A stretch of 60,954 bases of DNA from an uncultured Anaerotruncus sp. (GCA_904398655.1 CAJFPF010000124.1:1-60954), one strand, 5' to 3'. Shown: positions 48,537-59,018, counted from the first letter of the stretch. Notes: a model not told the origin generated them from the sequence alone. Translations and numbers: made by a program.

Positions 48537-48553
48537 AAAGGAGGCGGCCTGCC

Positions 48554-49603
48554 ATGCAGGGTAAGATGAAGGTAGCGATCATGACCGACGTGGGGAAGAG
48601 CGCGTTTGTGGAACGGGACATCCCCCAGCCCAAGGCGGACGAGGTACTGGTGAAATTGGAGTATGTGGGCATCTGCGGCTCGGATCTCCACTACTATGCC
48701 ACCGGCGGGATCGGGGACTGCAAGGTACAAACCCCCTTTGTGCTGGGGCATGAGGCGGGCGGCACAGTGGTGGAGGTGGGCTCCGCTGTCACCGGCCTGA
48801 AGGTGGGGGACCGGGTGGCCCTGGAGCCTGGGAAGGCCTGTGGGCACTGCGAATTCTGCCGCACCGGCCGCTATAATCTCTGTCCGGATATGGTCTTTTT
48901 CGCCACCCCTCCGGTGGACGGGGTGTTCCAGGAGTATGTGGCCCATGACGCGGGCCTCTGCTTCAAGCTTCCGGACAATATGAGCACCATGGAGGGCGCG
49001 CTGATCGAGCCGCTGGCGGTGGGGATCCATGCCGCCAACCTGGGGGAAGCCCATATGGGGCAGACTGCGGTGGTCACCGGCTCTGGATGTATCGGACTGG
49101 TCTCCCTCATGGCGATGAAGGCGATGGGGGTCTCCAAGGTCTACGTGGTGGATGTGATGGAGACTCGCCTGCAAAAGGCGTTGGAGTGCGGCGCGGATGG
49201 CGTCATCAACGGCGCCACCCAGGACGTGGTGGCCGAGGTGATGCGTTTGACCGAGGGCCGGGGCACCGACCTGGTGATTGAAACGGCGGGAGCGGAAGTT
49301 ACCACCCGACAGGCCATCCAGATGGCCAAGGAGGGCTCCACCGTTGTATTGGTTGGGCTGGGGGCCTCTGGGGAGCTGACTCTGCCCATGGCAGCGGCCA
49401 TCAACAAGGAGCTGACCCTCAAGGGCCTCCGGCGTTACCGCCACTGCTATCCCATGGCCATCCAGGCGGTGGCCTCGGGAAGGATCGATCTGAAGCGCAT
49501 TGTGACCAATGAGTTTACCTTTGACCAGCTGCCCGAGGCTCTGGACATTTGCATCCAGGATAAGGCGCATGTGGTCAAAGGGGTCATCAAAATTTCGGAT
49601 TGA
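48554..49603 (+). CDS. zinc-dependent sorbitol/polyol dehydrogenase
   Basis: A 349-aa medium-chain dehydrogenase of the sorbitol/xylitol/L-iditol 2-dehydrogenase family, oxidising a polyol to a ketose with NAD. It has the catalytic zinc Cys in GICGSDLHYY, LGHEAGGTVVEVG with His/Glu ligands, and the structural zinc cluster KACGHCEFCRTGRYNLC. Its Rossmann region contains SGCIGLVSLMAMKAMGVSKVYVVDV. Length is typical. AAAGGAGG precedes the ATG. The following SDR gene starts 18 bp downstream, so the pair is cotranscribed. Confidence 0.92.
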   Translation: MQGKMKVAIMTDVGKSAFVERDIPQPKADEVLVKLEYVGICGSDLHYYATGGIGDCKVQTPFVLGHEAGGTVVEVGSAVTGLKVGDRVALEPGKACGHCEFCRTGRYNLCPDMVFFATPPVDGVFQEYVAHDAGLCFKLPDNMSTMEGALIEPLAVGIHAANLGEAHMGQTAVVTGSGCIGLVSLMAMKAMGVSKVYVVDVMETRLQKALECGADGVINGATQDVVAEVMRLTEGRGTDLVIETAGAEVTTRQAIQMAKEGSTVVLVGLGASGELTLPMAAAINKELTLKGLRRYRHCYPMAIQAVASGRIDLKRIVTNEFTFDQLPEALDICIQDKAHVVKGVIKISD

Positions 49604-49621
49604 GAAGAGGAGGAGAATGCC

Positions 49622-50386
49622 ATGTATTTGGAGCAAATGTTCGGGCTGAAAGGCAAGGTGGCAGTGATCACCGGCGCCAGCAAGGGGATTGGCAAAACTG
49701 CCGCTGTGGGGTTGGCCAAGGCGGGAGCCCAAGTGGCAATCCTCTGCCGCAGTGAGCCGAAAGATGCCCTGTCGGAGATTGCCGCCGCCGGCGAACAGGC
49801 CTATTGGGTACCCACCGATGTCACCGATGAGGCCAGTGTCAACAACGCCTTTGCGGAGATTCTGCGGCGCTCGGGGTCGGTCCATGTGGTGTTCAACAAT
49901 GCGGGCATCTGTATCCACGAGGACTCGGTAGATGCCCCAGTGGAGGATTTCCATACCGTGATGAATGTGAACTTCTTTGGGGAGTTCCTGGTGGCCCGGG
50001 CTGCCGCAAAAATCATGATCGACCAAGGGATCCACGGAAGTATTGTAAACATGGCCTCCATGTCCGGTTCCATTGTCAATCTTCCCCAGTGGCAGTGTTC
50101 CTATAACGCCTCCAAGGCAGCGGTGATCCATATGACCAAGTCCCTAGCGGTGGAGTGGGTGAAATATGGGATCCGGGTAAACAGCATCAGCCCCGGATAT
50201 ATCGCCACCGGGGCCCTGGACGAGATCCCGGAGGAGCAACGCCGAGTCTGGATCCCCATGATCCCCATGGGCCGGATGGGAAAGCCAGAGGAATTATTGC
50301 CTGCTCTGCTCTATTTGGCCAGCGACGCCTCCAGCTATACCACCGGCAGCAACATCATTGTGGATGGAGGCTATACCTGCCTATAA
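49622..50386 (+). CDS. short-chain dehydrogenase/reductase, sorbose-reductase-like
   Basis: A 254-aa classical SDR. It has the cofactor loop TGASKGIGKTAA, the NNAG motif (VVFNNAGIC), the catalytic Ser in NMASMSGSIVN, Tyr/Lys in CSYNASKAAV, and an SPGYI segment. The sequence resembles ketose (sorbose/xylulose) reductases. With the polyol dehydrogenase it may interconvert a polyol and its keto or sugar forms, but the exact substrate is not readable. It ends in a shared terminator. Confidence 0.9.
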   Translation: MYLEQMFGLKGKVAVITGASKGIGKTAAVGLAKAGAQVAILCRSEPKDALSEIAAAGEQAYWVPTDVTDEASVNNAFAEILRRSGSVHVVFNNAGICIHEDSVDAPVEDFHTVMNVNFFGEFLVARAAAKIMIDQGIHGSIVNMASMSGSIVNLPQWQCSYNASKAAVIHMTKSLAVEWVKYGIRVNSISPGYIATGALDEIPEEQRRVWIPMIPMGRMGKPEELLPALLYLASDASSYTTGSNIIVDGGYTCL

Positions 50387-50412
50387 TACATTGGCAAAAA
50401 ATATCTGCACAA

Positions 50413-50446
50413 AGAGGGCCTGCAAGCGATTGCTTGCAGGCCCTCT
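50413..50446 (+). terminator. terminator between the SDR and Gfo/Idh genes
   Basis: A 15-bp perfect stem (50413-50427 with 50432-50446), loop GATT. It sits between two convergent genes and may serve both. Confidence 0.8.
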
Positions 50447-50461
50447 ACGCTGATAGACCGC

Positions 50462-51442
50462 CTATTTCTCAAAGGGATAGCGCAGGCCCCACTGGCCGCG
50501 AATGGTATCCATCAAGCGCATCATCCCCAAAATCCGTTCGTGGGGCATCTGGGGACATTCTATCCGGCCGGCTCGGATGGCTTCCACACAGGCTTTTACC
50601 TCATATTCGAAACCGGTGATCTGTTTTGGCTGCCGATATTCGGCAATCAACTCCCGGCGATGGTCGTATACCCGGATGGATTCATAGTTGTTCACATTTT
50701 CCACCACAGCGAATCCCCCTTCGCCCTGGAGGGTGCCGCCCCGCTGGGAGATCGCTGTCACTGAACTGTGGAGCACCGCCATTCGGCCATCAGCATAGGT
50801 GAGGATGATACTGTTCTGGGCATCTACACCGGTGGAGGCCATAACCGCGGAGGAGGCCACCGAGGTGATATCGTCACCGAAGGCAACGGAGGCGAAGGTC
50901 AGAGGATAGATCCCCACATCCAGCAAAGCGCCGCCCGCCAGAGCGGGATCATGGATCCGGGGGCGGGAGAGGACGTTGTAGCCCAAATCAGCGGTCAACG
51001 TGTGGACCCTGCCGATGATGCCGCTGTCACACACCTCCCGCAACCGTTTGGCCATGGGCATATAGCGGGGCCAAATGGCTTCGGCAACCAACAGTTGGCG
51101 CTGCCGGGCGGTGTCCAACACCTGTTGGGCCTGTTGGGCGTTGACAGTAAACGCCTTTTCACAGAGCACATGCTTCCCTGCTGCCAGGCAGTCCAAAGCC
51201 TGTTGGGCGTGGTGGGAGTGGGGGGTGGCGATATAGACCAGCTCCACCTGGGGATCGGCCAACAATTGCTCATAGGAGCCATAGGATTTTGCGAAACCGT
51301 ATTGAGCGGCGAATTCTTCGGCTCGGCTCAATTCTCGGGCCGCCACCGCATAGGGCTCCACTTCTGACATTTGGGTAACCGTCCGGGCCATCGTGTGGGC
51401 GATATTTCCTGCGCCCAGAATAGCGAATTTTATGGGCCTCAT
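50462..51442 (-). CDS. Gfo/Idh/MocA family oxidoreductase
   Basis: A 326-aa NAD(P)-dependent sugar oxidoreductase. It has an N-terminal Rossmann fold (MRPIKFAILGAGNIAHTMART), the motif YIATPHSHHAQQALDCLAAGKHVLCEKAFTVN with the conserved EK, and a C-terminal alpha/beta domain (GVYPL-like segment DVGIYPLTF). It is often an inositol or sugar dehydrogenase. It is convergent with the polyol cluster but has no visible operator. Substrate unknown. Confidence 0.92.
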   Translation of the reverse strand: MRPIKFAILGAGNIAHTMARTVTQMSEVEPYAVAARELSRAEEFAAQYGFAKSYGSYEQLLADPQVELVYIATPHSHHAQQALDCLAAGKHVLCEKAFTVNAQQAQQVLDTARQRQLLVAEAIWPRYMPMAKRLREVCDSGIIGRVHTLTADLGYNVLSRPRIHDPALAGGALLDVGIYPLTFASVAFGDDITSVASSAVMASTGVDAQNSIILTYADGRMAVLHSSVTAISQRGGTLQGEGGFAVVENVNNYESIRVYDHRRELIAEYRQPKQITGFEYEVKACVEAIRAGRIECPQMPHERILGMMRLMDTIRGQWGLRYPFEK

Positions 51443-51530
51443 ATCAGAATACTCCTTTCAGCACAACTTGGCAGGCGCCGATGGCGTCCTTTTTCCATAC
51501 TGTACCACACTGCCGCGGAAAAATCGAGCC

Positions 51531-52877
51531 TCAATCGATCAGATGTTTGTGCCTCCAGTTTCCATTACGCCACCGCAAAAAGGAGACAACCCCTCTAAAG
51601 CACTCGTCAAATGCCATAGCAGCCCAAAGTCCGGTCAGTCCCAAGCCGAAATGGATCCCCAGAAGCCAACCGCCGCCAACAGCCACTGTCCAAACGGTGC
51701 AGACATTGAGGCAGAGGGGGAATTTTAAATCTCCAGCGGTGCGCAAAGCCCCAAATAGGCAGATGTTTGCCGCTCTGCCCAATTCCAAAATGATCTCAAT
51801 GCCCATAATGGTTTTACAGGTGGCCAATACCTGAGGATCGGAGGTAAACAGGCCAAACAATGGTTCACACAGCAAAAACAACAGCAGAGAGATGACAAAG
51901 GAGACCAGCATAGCCCCTCGCAAGGTGGCGTTCACCCGCCGGTCGGTGTCCTCAATCCGTCTGGCGCCCATCAGATAGCCCACTACGATTTGCGTAGCCT
52001 GTGCAATGGCGTTGGCATAGATATAGGAGAGCATGGCAAACATGTTGCAGTAAGCCCTGGCGGTGATGACAAAAATGGGCATCGTATTGCACATGGTCTG
52101 GATCACGATCTGGGTCAGGTTATAGGAGACCGACTCCCCGCCCGAGGGGATGCCGATCTTCAAAAGCCGTTTCAAGTGATCCCAAGGGAAAGGCCGCAGG
52201 TTGGAGAGCAGAAACGCCCGCCCAATATGCCGGTGGAATAGCAGGATGACAAACCCCATCCCTATCAACCGGGAGAGAACGCTGGAGATAGCTGCTCCCG
52301 CCACCCCCAGGACGGGGATCGGTCCCAGCCCGTTGATGAGGATGAAATTTCCCCCAATATTCAGCAGGTTCATTACCAAGGAGATCACCATGGTCTGCCG
52401 GGTGAGGCCATGAGCCCGGAAGAAGGCAACAAACGTCAAATGGATCGCCTGTAAAGGCATCCCCAGGCCAATGATCTCCAGATAGTCGCAGGACTCCGGC
52501 ATCAACTCCGAGGGAACCCCCATCAGCGAGAAGATCTGCTGGGAGAACCCTGTAAGAGCCACACAGATCACCAATGAGAGGGCAAAATTCATCAATAGGG
52601 CCACGGTATAGGTCTGAGAGACCCTTTGGGTGCTGCCTGCTCCCAGGTATTGCGTGATGAGAATTGTGGCGGCAGTGGAGATGACCGAGAAGGAGATCAC
52701 CAGCAGATTGGTGATGATATTGGCATTGCCGATGGCGGCCACCGCGGTGCTGGAAGTTTTGGCAACCATCATCTGGTCCACATTGCTCACCAACATCTGC
52801 AGAACCAGTTCGACAAAGATGGGCCAGGTGAGGCCGATCAAATATTGGCGAGAGTTGATTTTAGTGAAATCATCCAT
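51531..52877 (-). CDS. MATE family efflux transporter
   Basis: A 448-aa membrane transporter with about twelve helices in two halves. It has the family opening (INSRQYLIGLTWPIFVELVLQMLVSNVDQMMVAKTSS) and paired segments (STAATILITQYLGAG near 60-80, and ANAIAQATQIVVGYLMGA in the second half). It exports cationic compounds by Na+ or H+ antiport. The ATG at 52877 is the natural start. It lies downstream of htpG on the same strand, separated by a terminator. Confidence 0.94.
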   Translation of the reverse strand: MDDFTKINSRQYLIGLTWPIFVELVLQMLVSNVDQMMVAKTSSTAVAAIGNANIITNLLVISFSVISTAATILITQYLGAGSTQRVSQTYTVALLMNFALSLVICVALTGFSQQIFSLMGVPSELMPESCDYLEIIGLGMPLQAIHLTFVAFFRAHGLTRQTMVISLVMNLLNIGGNFILINGLGPIPVLGVAGAAISSVLSRLIGMGFVILLFHRHIGRAFLLSNLRPFPWDHLKRLLKIGIPSGGESVSYNLTQIVIQTMCNTMPIFVITARAYCNMFAMLSYIYANAIAQATQIVVGYLMGARRIEDTDRRVNATLRGAMLVSFVISLLLFLLCEPLFGLFTSDPQVLATCKTIMGIEIILELGRAANICLFGALRTAGDLKFPLCLNVCTVWTVAVGGGWLLGIHFGLGLTGLWAAMAFDECFRGVVSFLRWRNGNWRHKHLID

Positions 52878-53012
52878 ATATTAGCCCCCGAATTTGACAG
52901 GTTGAACATCCTTATGAGTTATACAGGAACCTGTAGGAAAAGTCAATCTGTGTTTCGCCCAAAATGGAATAGATAAGTAGGATTTTTTTAGACAACCGGG
53001 GGCTTCAAACAG

Positions 53013-53047
53013 AAAAAGGGATGGCGGGTATTCCGCCATCCCTTTTT
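53013..53047 (-). terminator. htpG terminator
   Basis: A 15-bp stem (53013-53027 with 53033-53047) and 5-base loop, with A-run and T-run ends, 24 bp beyond the htpG stop. Confidence 0.85.
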
Positions 53048-53071
53048 CTTCAGCTCTGACGCAGAGGAGAC

Positions 53072-54976
53072 TCAATTTTCCTGGGCCATCAGCTCACAGA
53101 TGGCGTTGGAAAAAGCCACCGGATCCTCGATGGGCATCCCCTCGATGAGGAGTGCCTGGTCGTAGAGCAGTCCCGCATAGGATTTGGCCCGTTCCGGATC
53201 CTTCTCATAGCAGCGCTTCAGAGCGGCAAATACCGGATGGGAAGCGTTGATTTCCAACACCCGCTGGGCTTTGACCTTTTGATCGTTGGGCATAGCATTG
53301 AGCACCTTCTCCATCTCTAAGGAGAGCATTCCTTCGCTGGAGAGGCAGACCGGATGGCTTTTCAACCGCCCAGAGAGGCAAACCGCCTGTACCTTTTCTC
53401 CCAAAGCTTCTTTGAGGAACTGTAAGAGCGGCTGATTCTCCTCGTTTTGTTTCTTAATTTCCTCCTTCTCGGCCTCACTCTCTAACCCCAGATCCTTGTC
53501 GGAGACCGAACGGAACTCCTTCTCTTGGTATTTGTAGAGCATCTTCAGGGCAAATTCATCCACATCGTCGGTGAGATAGAGAATCTCAAATCCCTGATCC
53601 TTGAGCAGCTCGGTCTGAGGCAGCAGGTCGATCTTGTCCACCGTCTGGCCGCAGGCGTAGTAGATGTATTTCTGGGATTCCTTCATGCGGCCCACATATT
53701 CCTCCAGGGAGACCAACTTCTTTTCACTGGAGGAGTAGAAGAGCACCAGATCTTGGAGCAGATCCTTCTGCTGGCCGTAGTGGTCATAGAGGCCGTATTT
53801 CAGCTGTAGACCAAAGTTTTTCCAAAATGCCTCATATTTTTCCCGATCATTCTTCATCAGGTTGGACAGCTCCGAGTGAATCTTCTTCTCTAACCGCCCC
53901 TCAATAAGTTTGAGCTGCCGGTCGTGTTGGAGCATCTCCCGGGAGATGTTCAGGCTCAGATCCTGGGAGTCCACCAGCCCCCGCACAAAACTGAAGCAGT
54001 CGGGGAGCAGGTCAGGGCACTTGTCCATAATGAGCACGCCGCTGGCATAGAGCTGGAGCCCCTTTTCATAGTCCCGAGAGTAGTAGTTAAAGGGGGCGCG
54101 GGAGGGAATGAACAACAGGGCATTGTAGGTGGCAGCCCCTTCGGTGCTGGAGCGGATCACCAGAGCAGGGTCTTCAAAGTCGAAAAACTTCTCCTTATAA
54201 AAGCTGTTGAGCTCCTCGTCAGTGACCTCTGCTTTGGATTTCTTCCAGATAGGGACCATACTGTTGAGCACCTTGGTCTCATAGACCGTCTCATACTCCG
54301 GCTTGTCTTCGGGACAGCCCTCTTTCAGCCGGGAGGTGGGCATCTCCATTCGGATGGGGTAGCGGATGTAGTCGGAGTAGCGCTTCACCAGTCCGGCCAG
54401 CCGCTGGGGTTCCAGAAATTCATCGTAGTTCTCTTCCTCTGTGGAATCCTTCAAGGTGAGGATCACTTTGGAGCCGTGCCCCTCCATTTCCGCCGGTTCT
54501 ACGGTATAGCCGTCAGCGCCGCTGCTCTCCCACTTCCAGGCCTGTTCAGATCCATAGGGGCGGGAGAGGACGGTGACCTTTTTGGCCACCATAAAGGCAG
54601 AATAGAATCCCACGCCGAACTGGCCGATGATATCCACATCCTCGGCCTTCTCTTGATCCAGCTCCTTTTTAAAGCCCAAGGAACCGCTCTTGGCAATGGT
54701 GCCCAAGTTTTCCTCCAGTTCCTCCTGGGTCATACCACAGCCGTTGTCCGCCACCGTAAGGGTACGGGACTGCTTGTCCACAGAGAGGTCAATGGCAAAG
54801 TCGCCGCGGGAGAGCCCGGTGATATTTTCCGACAAGGCGTGGTAATAAAGCTTGTCGATGGCATCAGAGGCGTTTGAGATCAGTTCCCGCAAAAAAATCT
54901 CCTTGTGGGTATAAATGGAGTTGATCATCAGATCCAACAGGCGTTTGGATTCCGCTTTAAACTGCTTGGTGCGCAT
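53072..54976 (-). CDS. htpG: Hsp90 family chaperone HtpG
   Basis: A cytosolic ATP-dependent chaperone of 634 aa. It has the N-terminal GHKL domain (NSIYTHKEIFLRELISNASDA, then VADNGCGMT, IGQFGVGFYSAFMVA and GSKVILTL), the middle domain (LYASGVLIMDKCPDLLP, LNISREMLQ) and the C-terminal dimerisation domain. In this genome it is preceded by a perfect CIRCE operator; a typical promoter overlaps it. The ATG at 54976 gives MRTKQFKAESKRLLDLMI, a usual HtpG start. Confidence 0.97.
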   Translation of the reverse strand: MRTKQFKAESKRLLDLMINSIYTHKEIFLRELISNASDAIDKLYYHALSENITGLSRGDFAIDLSVDKQSRTLTVADNGCGMTQEELEENLGTIAKSGSLGFKKELDQEKAEDVDIIGQFGVGFYSAFMVAKKVTVLSRPYGSEQAWKWESSGADGYTVEPAEMEGHGSKVILTLKDSTEEENYDEFLEPQRLAGLVKRYSDYIRYPIRMEMPTSRLKEGCPEDKPEYETVYETKVLNSMVPIWKKSKAEVTDEELNSFYKEKFFDFEDPALVIRSSTEGAATYNALLFIPSRAPFNYYSRDYEKGLQLYASGVLIMDKCPDLLPDCFSFVRGLVDSQDLSLNISREMLQHDRQLKLIEGRLEKKIHSELSNLMKNDREKYEAFWKNFGLQLKYGLYDHYGQQKDLLQDLVLFYSSSEKKLVSLEEYVGRMKESQKYIYYACGQTVDKIDLLPQTELLKDQGFEILYLTDDVDEFALKMLYKYQEKEFRSVSDKDLGLESEAEKEEIKKQNEENQPLLQFLKEALGEKVQAVCLSGRLKSHPVCLSSEGMLSLEMEKVLNAMPNDQKVKAQRVLEINASHPVFAALKRCYEKDPERAKSYAGLLYDQALLIEGMPIEDPVAFSNAICELMAQEN

Positions 54977-55021
54977 GTGTGCATTCGTCCTTTCTATTGA
55001 AAACTATATCAGAGACAAGAA

Positions 55022-55048
55022 TTAGCACTCAAATATAATGAGTGCTAA
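55022..55048 (-). promoter_or_regulatory. CIRCE element (HrcA operator) of htpG
   Basis: TTAGCACTC-N9-GAGTGCTAA, an exact match to the CIRCE consensus, 46 bp upstream of the htpG start. The likely promoter on the minus strand has -35 TTGCTG (55069-55074) and -10 TATATT (55047-55052, 16-bp spacer), with the -10 running into the operator. This predicts repression by HrcA. In Bacillus subtilis htpG is not under CIRCE. Confidence 0.92.
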
Positions 55049-55115
55049 TATAACTATAGCCCTATCTGCAGCAAAAATCAAGAGGAATTTGTAAATATTT
55101 TCTACGCGCAAAAAA

Positions 55116-55142
55116 CAGCTGCGCGGCATTGCCGCGCAGCTG
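55116..55142 (-). terminator. terminator of the V-type ATPase operon
   Basis: A 12-bp stem (55116-55127 with 55131-55142), loop ATT, with TTTTT downstream on the minus strand. It follows the subunit D gene. Confidence 0.85.
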
Positions 55143-55152
55143 CAAATAGAAA

Positions 55153-55836
55153 TTACGCCTGTTCTTCTGGAGCCACCAACCGCTCTTTGTAGTGGTGGGC
55201 GTCCTCCAGCATCATATCCTTGACCTTCATCAGCCGGATCTGGGTGGAACGCTCGTTCTCGTCCAACTTCATCGTGATATATTTGATGTTGGTCTGCAGG
55301 TCGGGGATCATCACATGCTCCAAGGCGTTTACCCGACGCCGAGTCTTTTCGATCTCGGTGGCCATCAGTTGGCAGGATTTCTCCACCTCAGCCAGTCGGA
55401 GCAGGTCGGGCAGCACATCGGAAAGGGATTGTACCGCGCCGTCCAGGTCGGCAGAGGTGAAGGCAAAGCCGTAGGAGAAGATGTTGGCGGCGTTAGAGGA
55501 GCGGGGTTTATAGGTGAAAACCGGAATCTCCACGCTCATGACGTTGCGGGTTCCCGCTTCCAAAAAGACCTTCTGGGCGGGGGCCAGCATCGCCACATTC
55601 AACGCCTCATCGGACATGCTCGCTCGGGCCAGCACAAAGTTCTTGTTGGCGGCGGCGATCCCCGCTTCCACCTTCTCCCGAAGGGCTTTATTTTCCCGGA
55701 CTAGATCCAGGAACTGCCGCATGAGTTCATCCCGCTTATCCTTCAAAAGCTTGTGCCCACGGCGGGCAGTAGCCAGCTTTTTTTTCAAACGGGTCAGCTC
55801 CATACGGGTTGGGTTTACCGTTTTGGTGTTCGCCAC
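55153..55836 (-). CDS. atpD: V-type ATP synthase subunit D
   Basis: A 227-aa central-stalk subunit, a long coiled-coil hairpin. It opens with VNPTRMELTRLKKKLATARRGHKLLKDKRDELMRQF, a family signature, and closes with TRRRVNALEHVMIPDL and IKYITMKLDENERSTQIRLMKVKDMM. It is the last gene of the leftward operon and follows subunit B by 12 bp. It transmits rotation between the membrane rotor and the catalytic head. Confidence 0.95.
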   Translation of the reverse strand: MANTKTVNPTRMELTRLKKKLATARRGHKLLKDKRDELMRQFLDLVRENKALREKVEAGIAAANKNFVLARASMSDEALNVAMLAPAQKVFLEAGTRNVMSVEIPVFTYKPRSSNAANIFSYGFAFTSADLDGAVQSLSDVLPDLLRLAEVEKSCQLMATEIEKTRRRVNALEHVMIPDLQTNIKYITMKLDENERSTQIRLMKVKDMMLEDAHHYKERLVAPEEQA

Positions 55837-55848
55837 AGCCGCTCCCCC

Positions 55849-57219
55849 TTACTTTCCGTAGTACTCGTCCAGATACTCGTCCTTGATCCGTTTGAGCTCG
55901 CTGCGGGGCAGGATGGAGAGCAGCTTCCACCCCAGATCCAGCGTCTCCTCAATGTCCCGGTTGGTGTCATACCCCTGGGAGACATATTCCTGTTCAAAGG
56001 CGTCAGCAAATTTAGCATAGAGCTTGTCAATATCGGTGAGGGCTGCCTCGCCCAGTACCACCATCAACTCTTTGGCGTCCTTGCCGCGGGAATAGGCGGC
56101 AAACAGCTGATTCATGGTGTTGGAGTGGTCCTCACGGGTCTTGCCTTTGCCGATACCCTTGTCTTTCAAACGGGACAGGGAGGGCAGTACATCGATCGGC
56201 GGGGCGATGCCCTTCCGGTAGAGCTCACGGGAGAGGATGATCTGTCCCTCGGTGATATATCCCGTCAGGTCGGGGATGGGGTGGGTCTTGTCGTCCTCTG
56301 GCATGGTGAGGATGGGGATCATGGTGATGGAACCGCTGTGGCCCTTTTGCCGGCCGGCCCGCTCATAAATAGCGGCCAAGTCAGTGTACATGTAGCCCGG
56401 GTAACCACGGCGTCCGGGGACCTCTTTGCGGGCTGCCGAAATCTCGCGCAGGGCGTCCGCGTAGTTGGTGATATCGGTGAGGATGACCAACACATGCATG
56501 TTCTTTTCAAACGCCAGATATTCTGCGGCGGTCAAGGCCATCTTCGGAGTGGAGATACGCTCTACAGCCGGGTCGTTGGCCAGGTTGATGAACATGACCG
56601 ACCGGTCCAGAGCGCCGGTCTCCCGGAAACTCTCGGTGAAGAAGTTGGCCTCTTCGAAGGTGATGCCCATGGCAGCGAATACCACGGCGAACGGCTCAGA
56701 GGTGCCGCGCACCTTGGCCTGCCGGGCAATCTGGGCCGCCAGGTTGGCGTGGGGCAGGCCAGAGGCAGAGAAGATAGGCAGCTTTTGTCCACGGACCAGG
56801 GTGTTCAGGCCGTCGATGGCGGAGACACCGGTCTGGATAAACTCCTGCGGATAGTCCCGGGCAGCCGGGTTCATAGGCAGGCCATTGACATCCATGCGCT
56901 TTTCGGGTAGGATCTCGGGACCGCCATCAATGGGCCGGCCCAGGCCGTCGAACACCCGGGAGAGCATGTCCTCGGAGACTCCCAGCTCCATTGAGCGGCC
57001 CAAAAACCGCACTTTGGAGTTGGAGAGGTTGATGCCAGTGGAGCTTTCAAACAGCTGCACCAGGGCGTTGCCGCCGTCGATCTCCAAAACCTTGCAGCGG
57101 CGTTTCTCGCCGTTGGCCAACTCAATTTCGCCCAGCTCGTTGTAGGTGACGTTCTCCACGCCCTGCACCAGCATCAGAGGACCCGCAACCTCCTGGATCG
57201 TACGGTATTCCTTCGGCAT
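55849..57219 (-). CDS. atpB: V-type ATP synthase subunit B
   Basis: A 456-aa regulatory, non-catalytic subunit. It lacks a proper P-loop ([19 protein letters not shown] in its place). Family motifs include [51 protein letters not shown] and [31 protein letters not shown]. Its ATG shares one base with the stop of subunit A, so translation is coupled. It is partnered with A in the hexameric head. Confidence 0.96.
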   Translation of the reverse strand: MPKEYRTIQEVAGPLMLVQGVENVTYNELGEIELANGEKRRCKVLEIDGGNALVQLFESSTGINLSNSKVRFLGRSMELGVSEDMLSRVFDGLGRPIDGGPEILPEKRMDVNGLPMNPAARDYPQEFIQTGVSAIDGLNTLVRGQKLPIFSASGLPHANLAAQIARQAKVRGTSEPFAVVFAAMGITFEEANFFTESFRETGALDRSVMFINLANDPAVERISTPKMALTAAEYLAFEKNMHVLVILTDITNYADALREISAARKEVPGRRGYPGYMYTDLAAIYERAGRQKGHSGSITMIPILTMPEDDKTHPIPDLTGYITEGQIILSRELYRKGIAPPIDVLPSLSRLKDKGIGKGKTREDHSNTMNQLFAAYSRGKDAKELMVVLGEAALTDIDKLYAKFADAFEQEYVSQGYDTNRDIEETLDLGWKLLSILPRSELKRIKDEYLDEYYGK

Positions 57220-58994
57220 TAGAATTCCTCCTTACTCGCCTGAATCTGGGCGTCGATCTGTTCCGCCAACACCTTCTGGATGGCGTCATACTCCTGCTGG
57301 ATCTGGTTACTCTCAATATACTTGAAACGGCCGATCCGTTCGCGCACCGGCAGTGCCACCAGTCCTTCGATTCCAGCGCCCTGCTGCAACGCCTTGGCTG
57401 CGGCGTCATAGTAGTCCAACATCAGCCGCATCATCAGGTACTGTTTTTCCAGTGGGGAGTAGGTATCCACTTCATGGAAGGCGTTCTGGTTCAAGAAGTC
57501 CTCACGGATGGAGCGGGCGGTTTCCAGTTTCAGGCGGTCAGGGGCGGACAGTGCGTCCATACCCACCAGTTGAACGATCTCATTGAGTTCGCTCTCCTCC
57601 TGCAGTAGGACCAGTAGCCGTTGACGCAGGCTCATCCAGTCTTTATGGACCTTTTCATTGAACCAGTTAGCCATATTGTCCACATACAGGGAATAGCTGG
57701 TCAACCAGTTGATGGCGGGGAAATGACGCTGGTAAGCCAGCTGGGAATCCAGCCCCCAGAACACTTTCACAATCCGCAGAGTGGCCTGGGAGACCGGTTC
57801 AGAGATATCACCGCCGGGAGGGGAGACGGCCCCGATCACCGACAGGGAGCCCTCGCGGCCCTCCTTGCCCAGGGTAATCACCCGGCCAGCACGCTCGTAG
57901 AACTGAGCCAGCCGGCTGCCCAAGTAGGCGGGATAGCCCTCCTCACCAGGCATCTCCTCCAGACGCCCGGACATCTCGCGCAGCGCCTCGGCCCAGCGGG
58001 AGGTGGAATCCGCCATCAGCGCCACCGAGTAGCCCATGTCCCGGAAGTACTCCGCGATGGTGATACCGGTGTAGATAGACGCTTCACGGGCGGCCACCGG
58101 CATGTCAGAGGTGTTGGCGATCAGAACCGTGCGCTCCATCAGGGAACGGCCGGTCTTGGGGTCCTTCAGTTCAGGGAACTCCATCAACACGTCGGTCATC
58201 TCGTTGCCGCGCTCGCCGCAGCCGATATAGACCACGATGTCGGCCTCTGCCCACTTGGCCAACTGGTGCTGCACCACTGTCTTACCGGAGCCAAACGGCC
58301 CGGGGACGGCCGCGACACCGCCTTTGGCGATGGGGAAGAGGGTATCAATGACACGCTGACCGGTGATCAATGGCATATCCGGGGAGAGCTTTTGCTGATA
58401 GGGGCGGCCAGTACGCACCGGCCAACGCTGCATCAGCTGTAGCTCTCGTATCTGCCCGCCGTCGGTCTCCAGGGTGGCCACCGTCTCCACAACGGTGTAA
58501 TCCCCTTCCGCAATGGACTTGATTTTGCCGGAGACACCTGGCGGAACCATAATCTTCTGAGTAACCACTTCGGTCTCTTTCACAGTACCGATGGGGTCGC
58601 CGCCGGAAACCGCATCTCCTACCTGTACACAGGGGACAAAGTGCCATTTCTTCTCCCGATCCAGAGAGGGCACCTCCACGCCTCGCTCCAAGGAATTTCC
58701 GATTTTCTTGCGGATCTCTTCCAGCGGACGCTGGATGCCGTCATAAATATTGGTGATCAAACCAGGTCCCAGTTCGACACTCATAGGCACACCGGTAGAC
58801 TCCACCGGCTCACCGGGGCCCAGGCCGGAGGTCTCCTCATAGACCTGGATCGAGGCCTGGTCGCCGTGCATCTCGATGATCTCACCGATCAGGCGCTGTT
58901 GGGCGACGCGCACCACGTCGTACATGTTGGCGTCGCGCATTCCTTCGGCGATGACGAGCGGCCCGGCCACCTTCTTAATCGTACCTTTACTCAT
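57219..58994 (-). CDS. atpA: V-type ATP synthase subunit A
   Basis: The catalytic subunit, 591 aa. Walker [18 protein letters not shown] lies near residue 236, Walker B is in the [17 protein letters not shown] area, and the V-type insertion spans about 110-190. The N-terminus ([19 protein letters not shown]) is typical. It uses ATP to pump ions or makes ATP; the coupling ion (H+ or Na+) would be set by the K subunit, which is outside the window. It lies 24 bp downstream of F. Confidence 0.97.
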   Translation of the reverse strand: MSKGTIKKVAGPLVIAEGMRDANMYDVVRVAQQRLIGEIIEMHGDQASIQVYEETSGLGPGEPVESTGVPMSVELGPGLITNIYDGIQRPLEEIRKKIGNSLERGVEVPSLDREKKWHFVPCVQVGDAVSGGDPIGTVKETEVVTQKIMVPPGVSGKIKSIAEGDYTVVETVATLETDGGQIRELQLMQRWPVRTGRPYQQKLSPDMPLITGQRVIDTLFPIAKGGVAAVPGPFGSGKTVVQHQLAKWAEADIVVYIGCGERGNEMTDVLMEFPELKDPKTGRSLMERTVLIANTSDMPVAAREASIYTGITIAEYFRDMGYSVALMADSTSRWAEALREMSGRLEEMPGEEGYPAYLGSRLAQFYERAGRVITLGKEGREGSLSVIGAVSPPGGDISEPVSQATLRIVKVFWGLDSQLAYQRHFPAINWLTSYSLYVDNMANWFNEKVHKDWMSLRQRLLVLLQEESELNEIVQLVGMDALSAPDRLKLETARSIREDFLNQNAFHEVDTYSPLEKQYLMMRLMLDYYDAAAKALQQGAGIEGLVALPVRERIGRFKYIESNQIQQEYDAIQKVLAEQIDAQIQASKEEF

Positions 58995-59018
58995 GGATTC
59001 TTTTCACCTGCTTCTCAT

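Noticed and set aside
48506-50131. Very long open frame on the minus strand opposite the polyol dehydrogenase and SDR genes
   Set aside because: It lies antisense to two clear enzymes, has a His/Gly/Gln-rich composition and no ribosome binding site; it is a by-product of G+C-rich codons.
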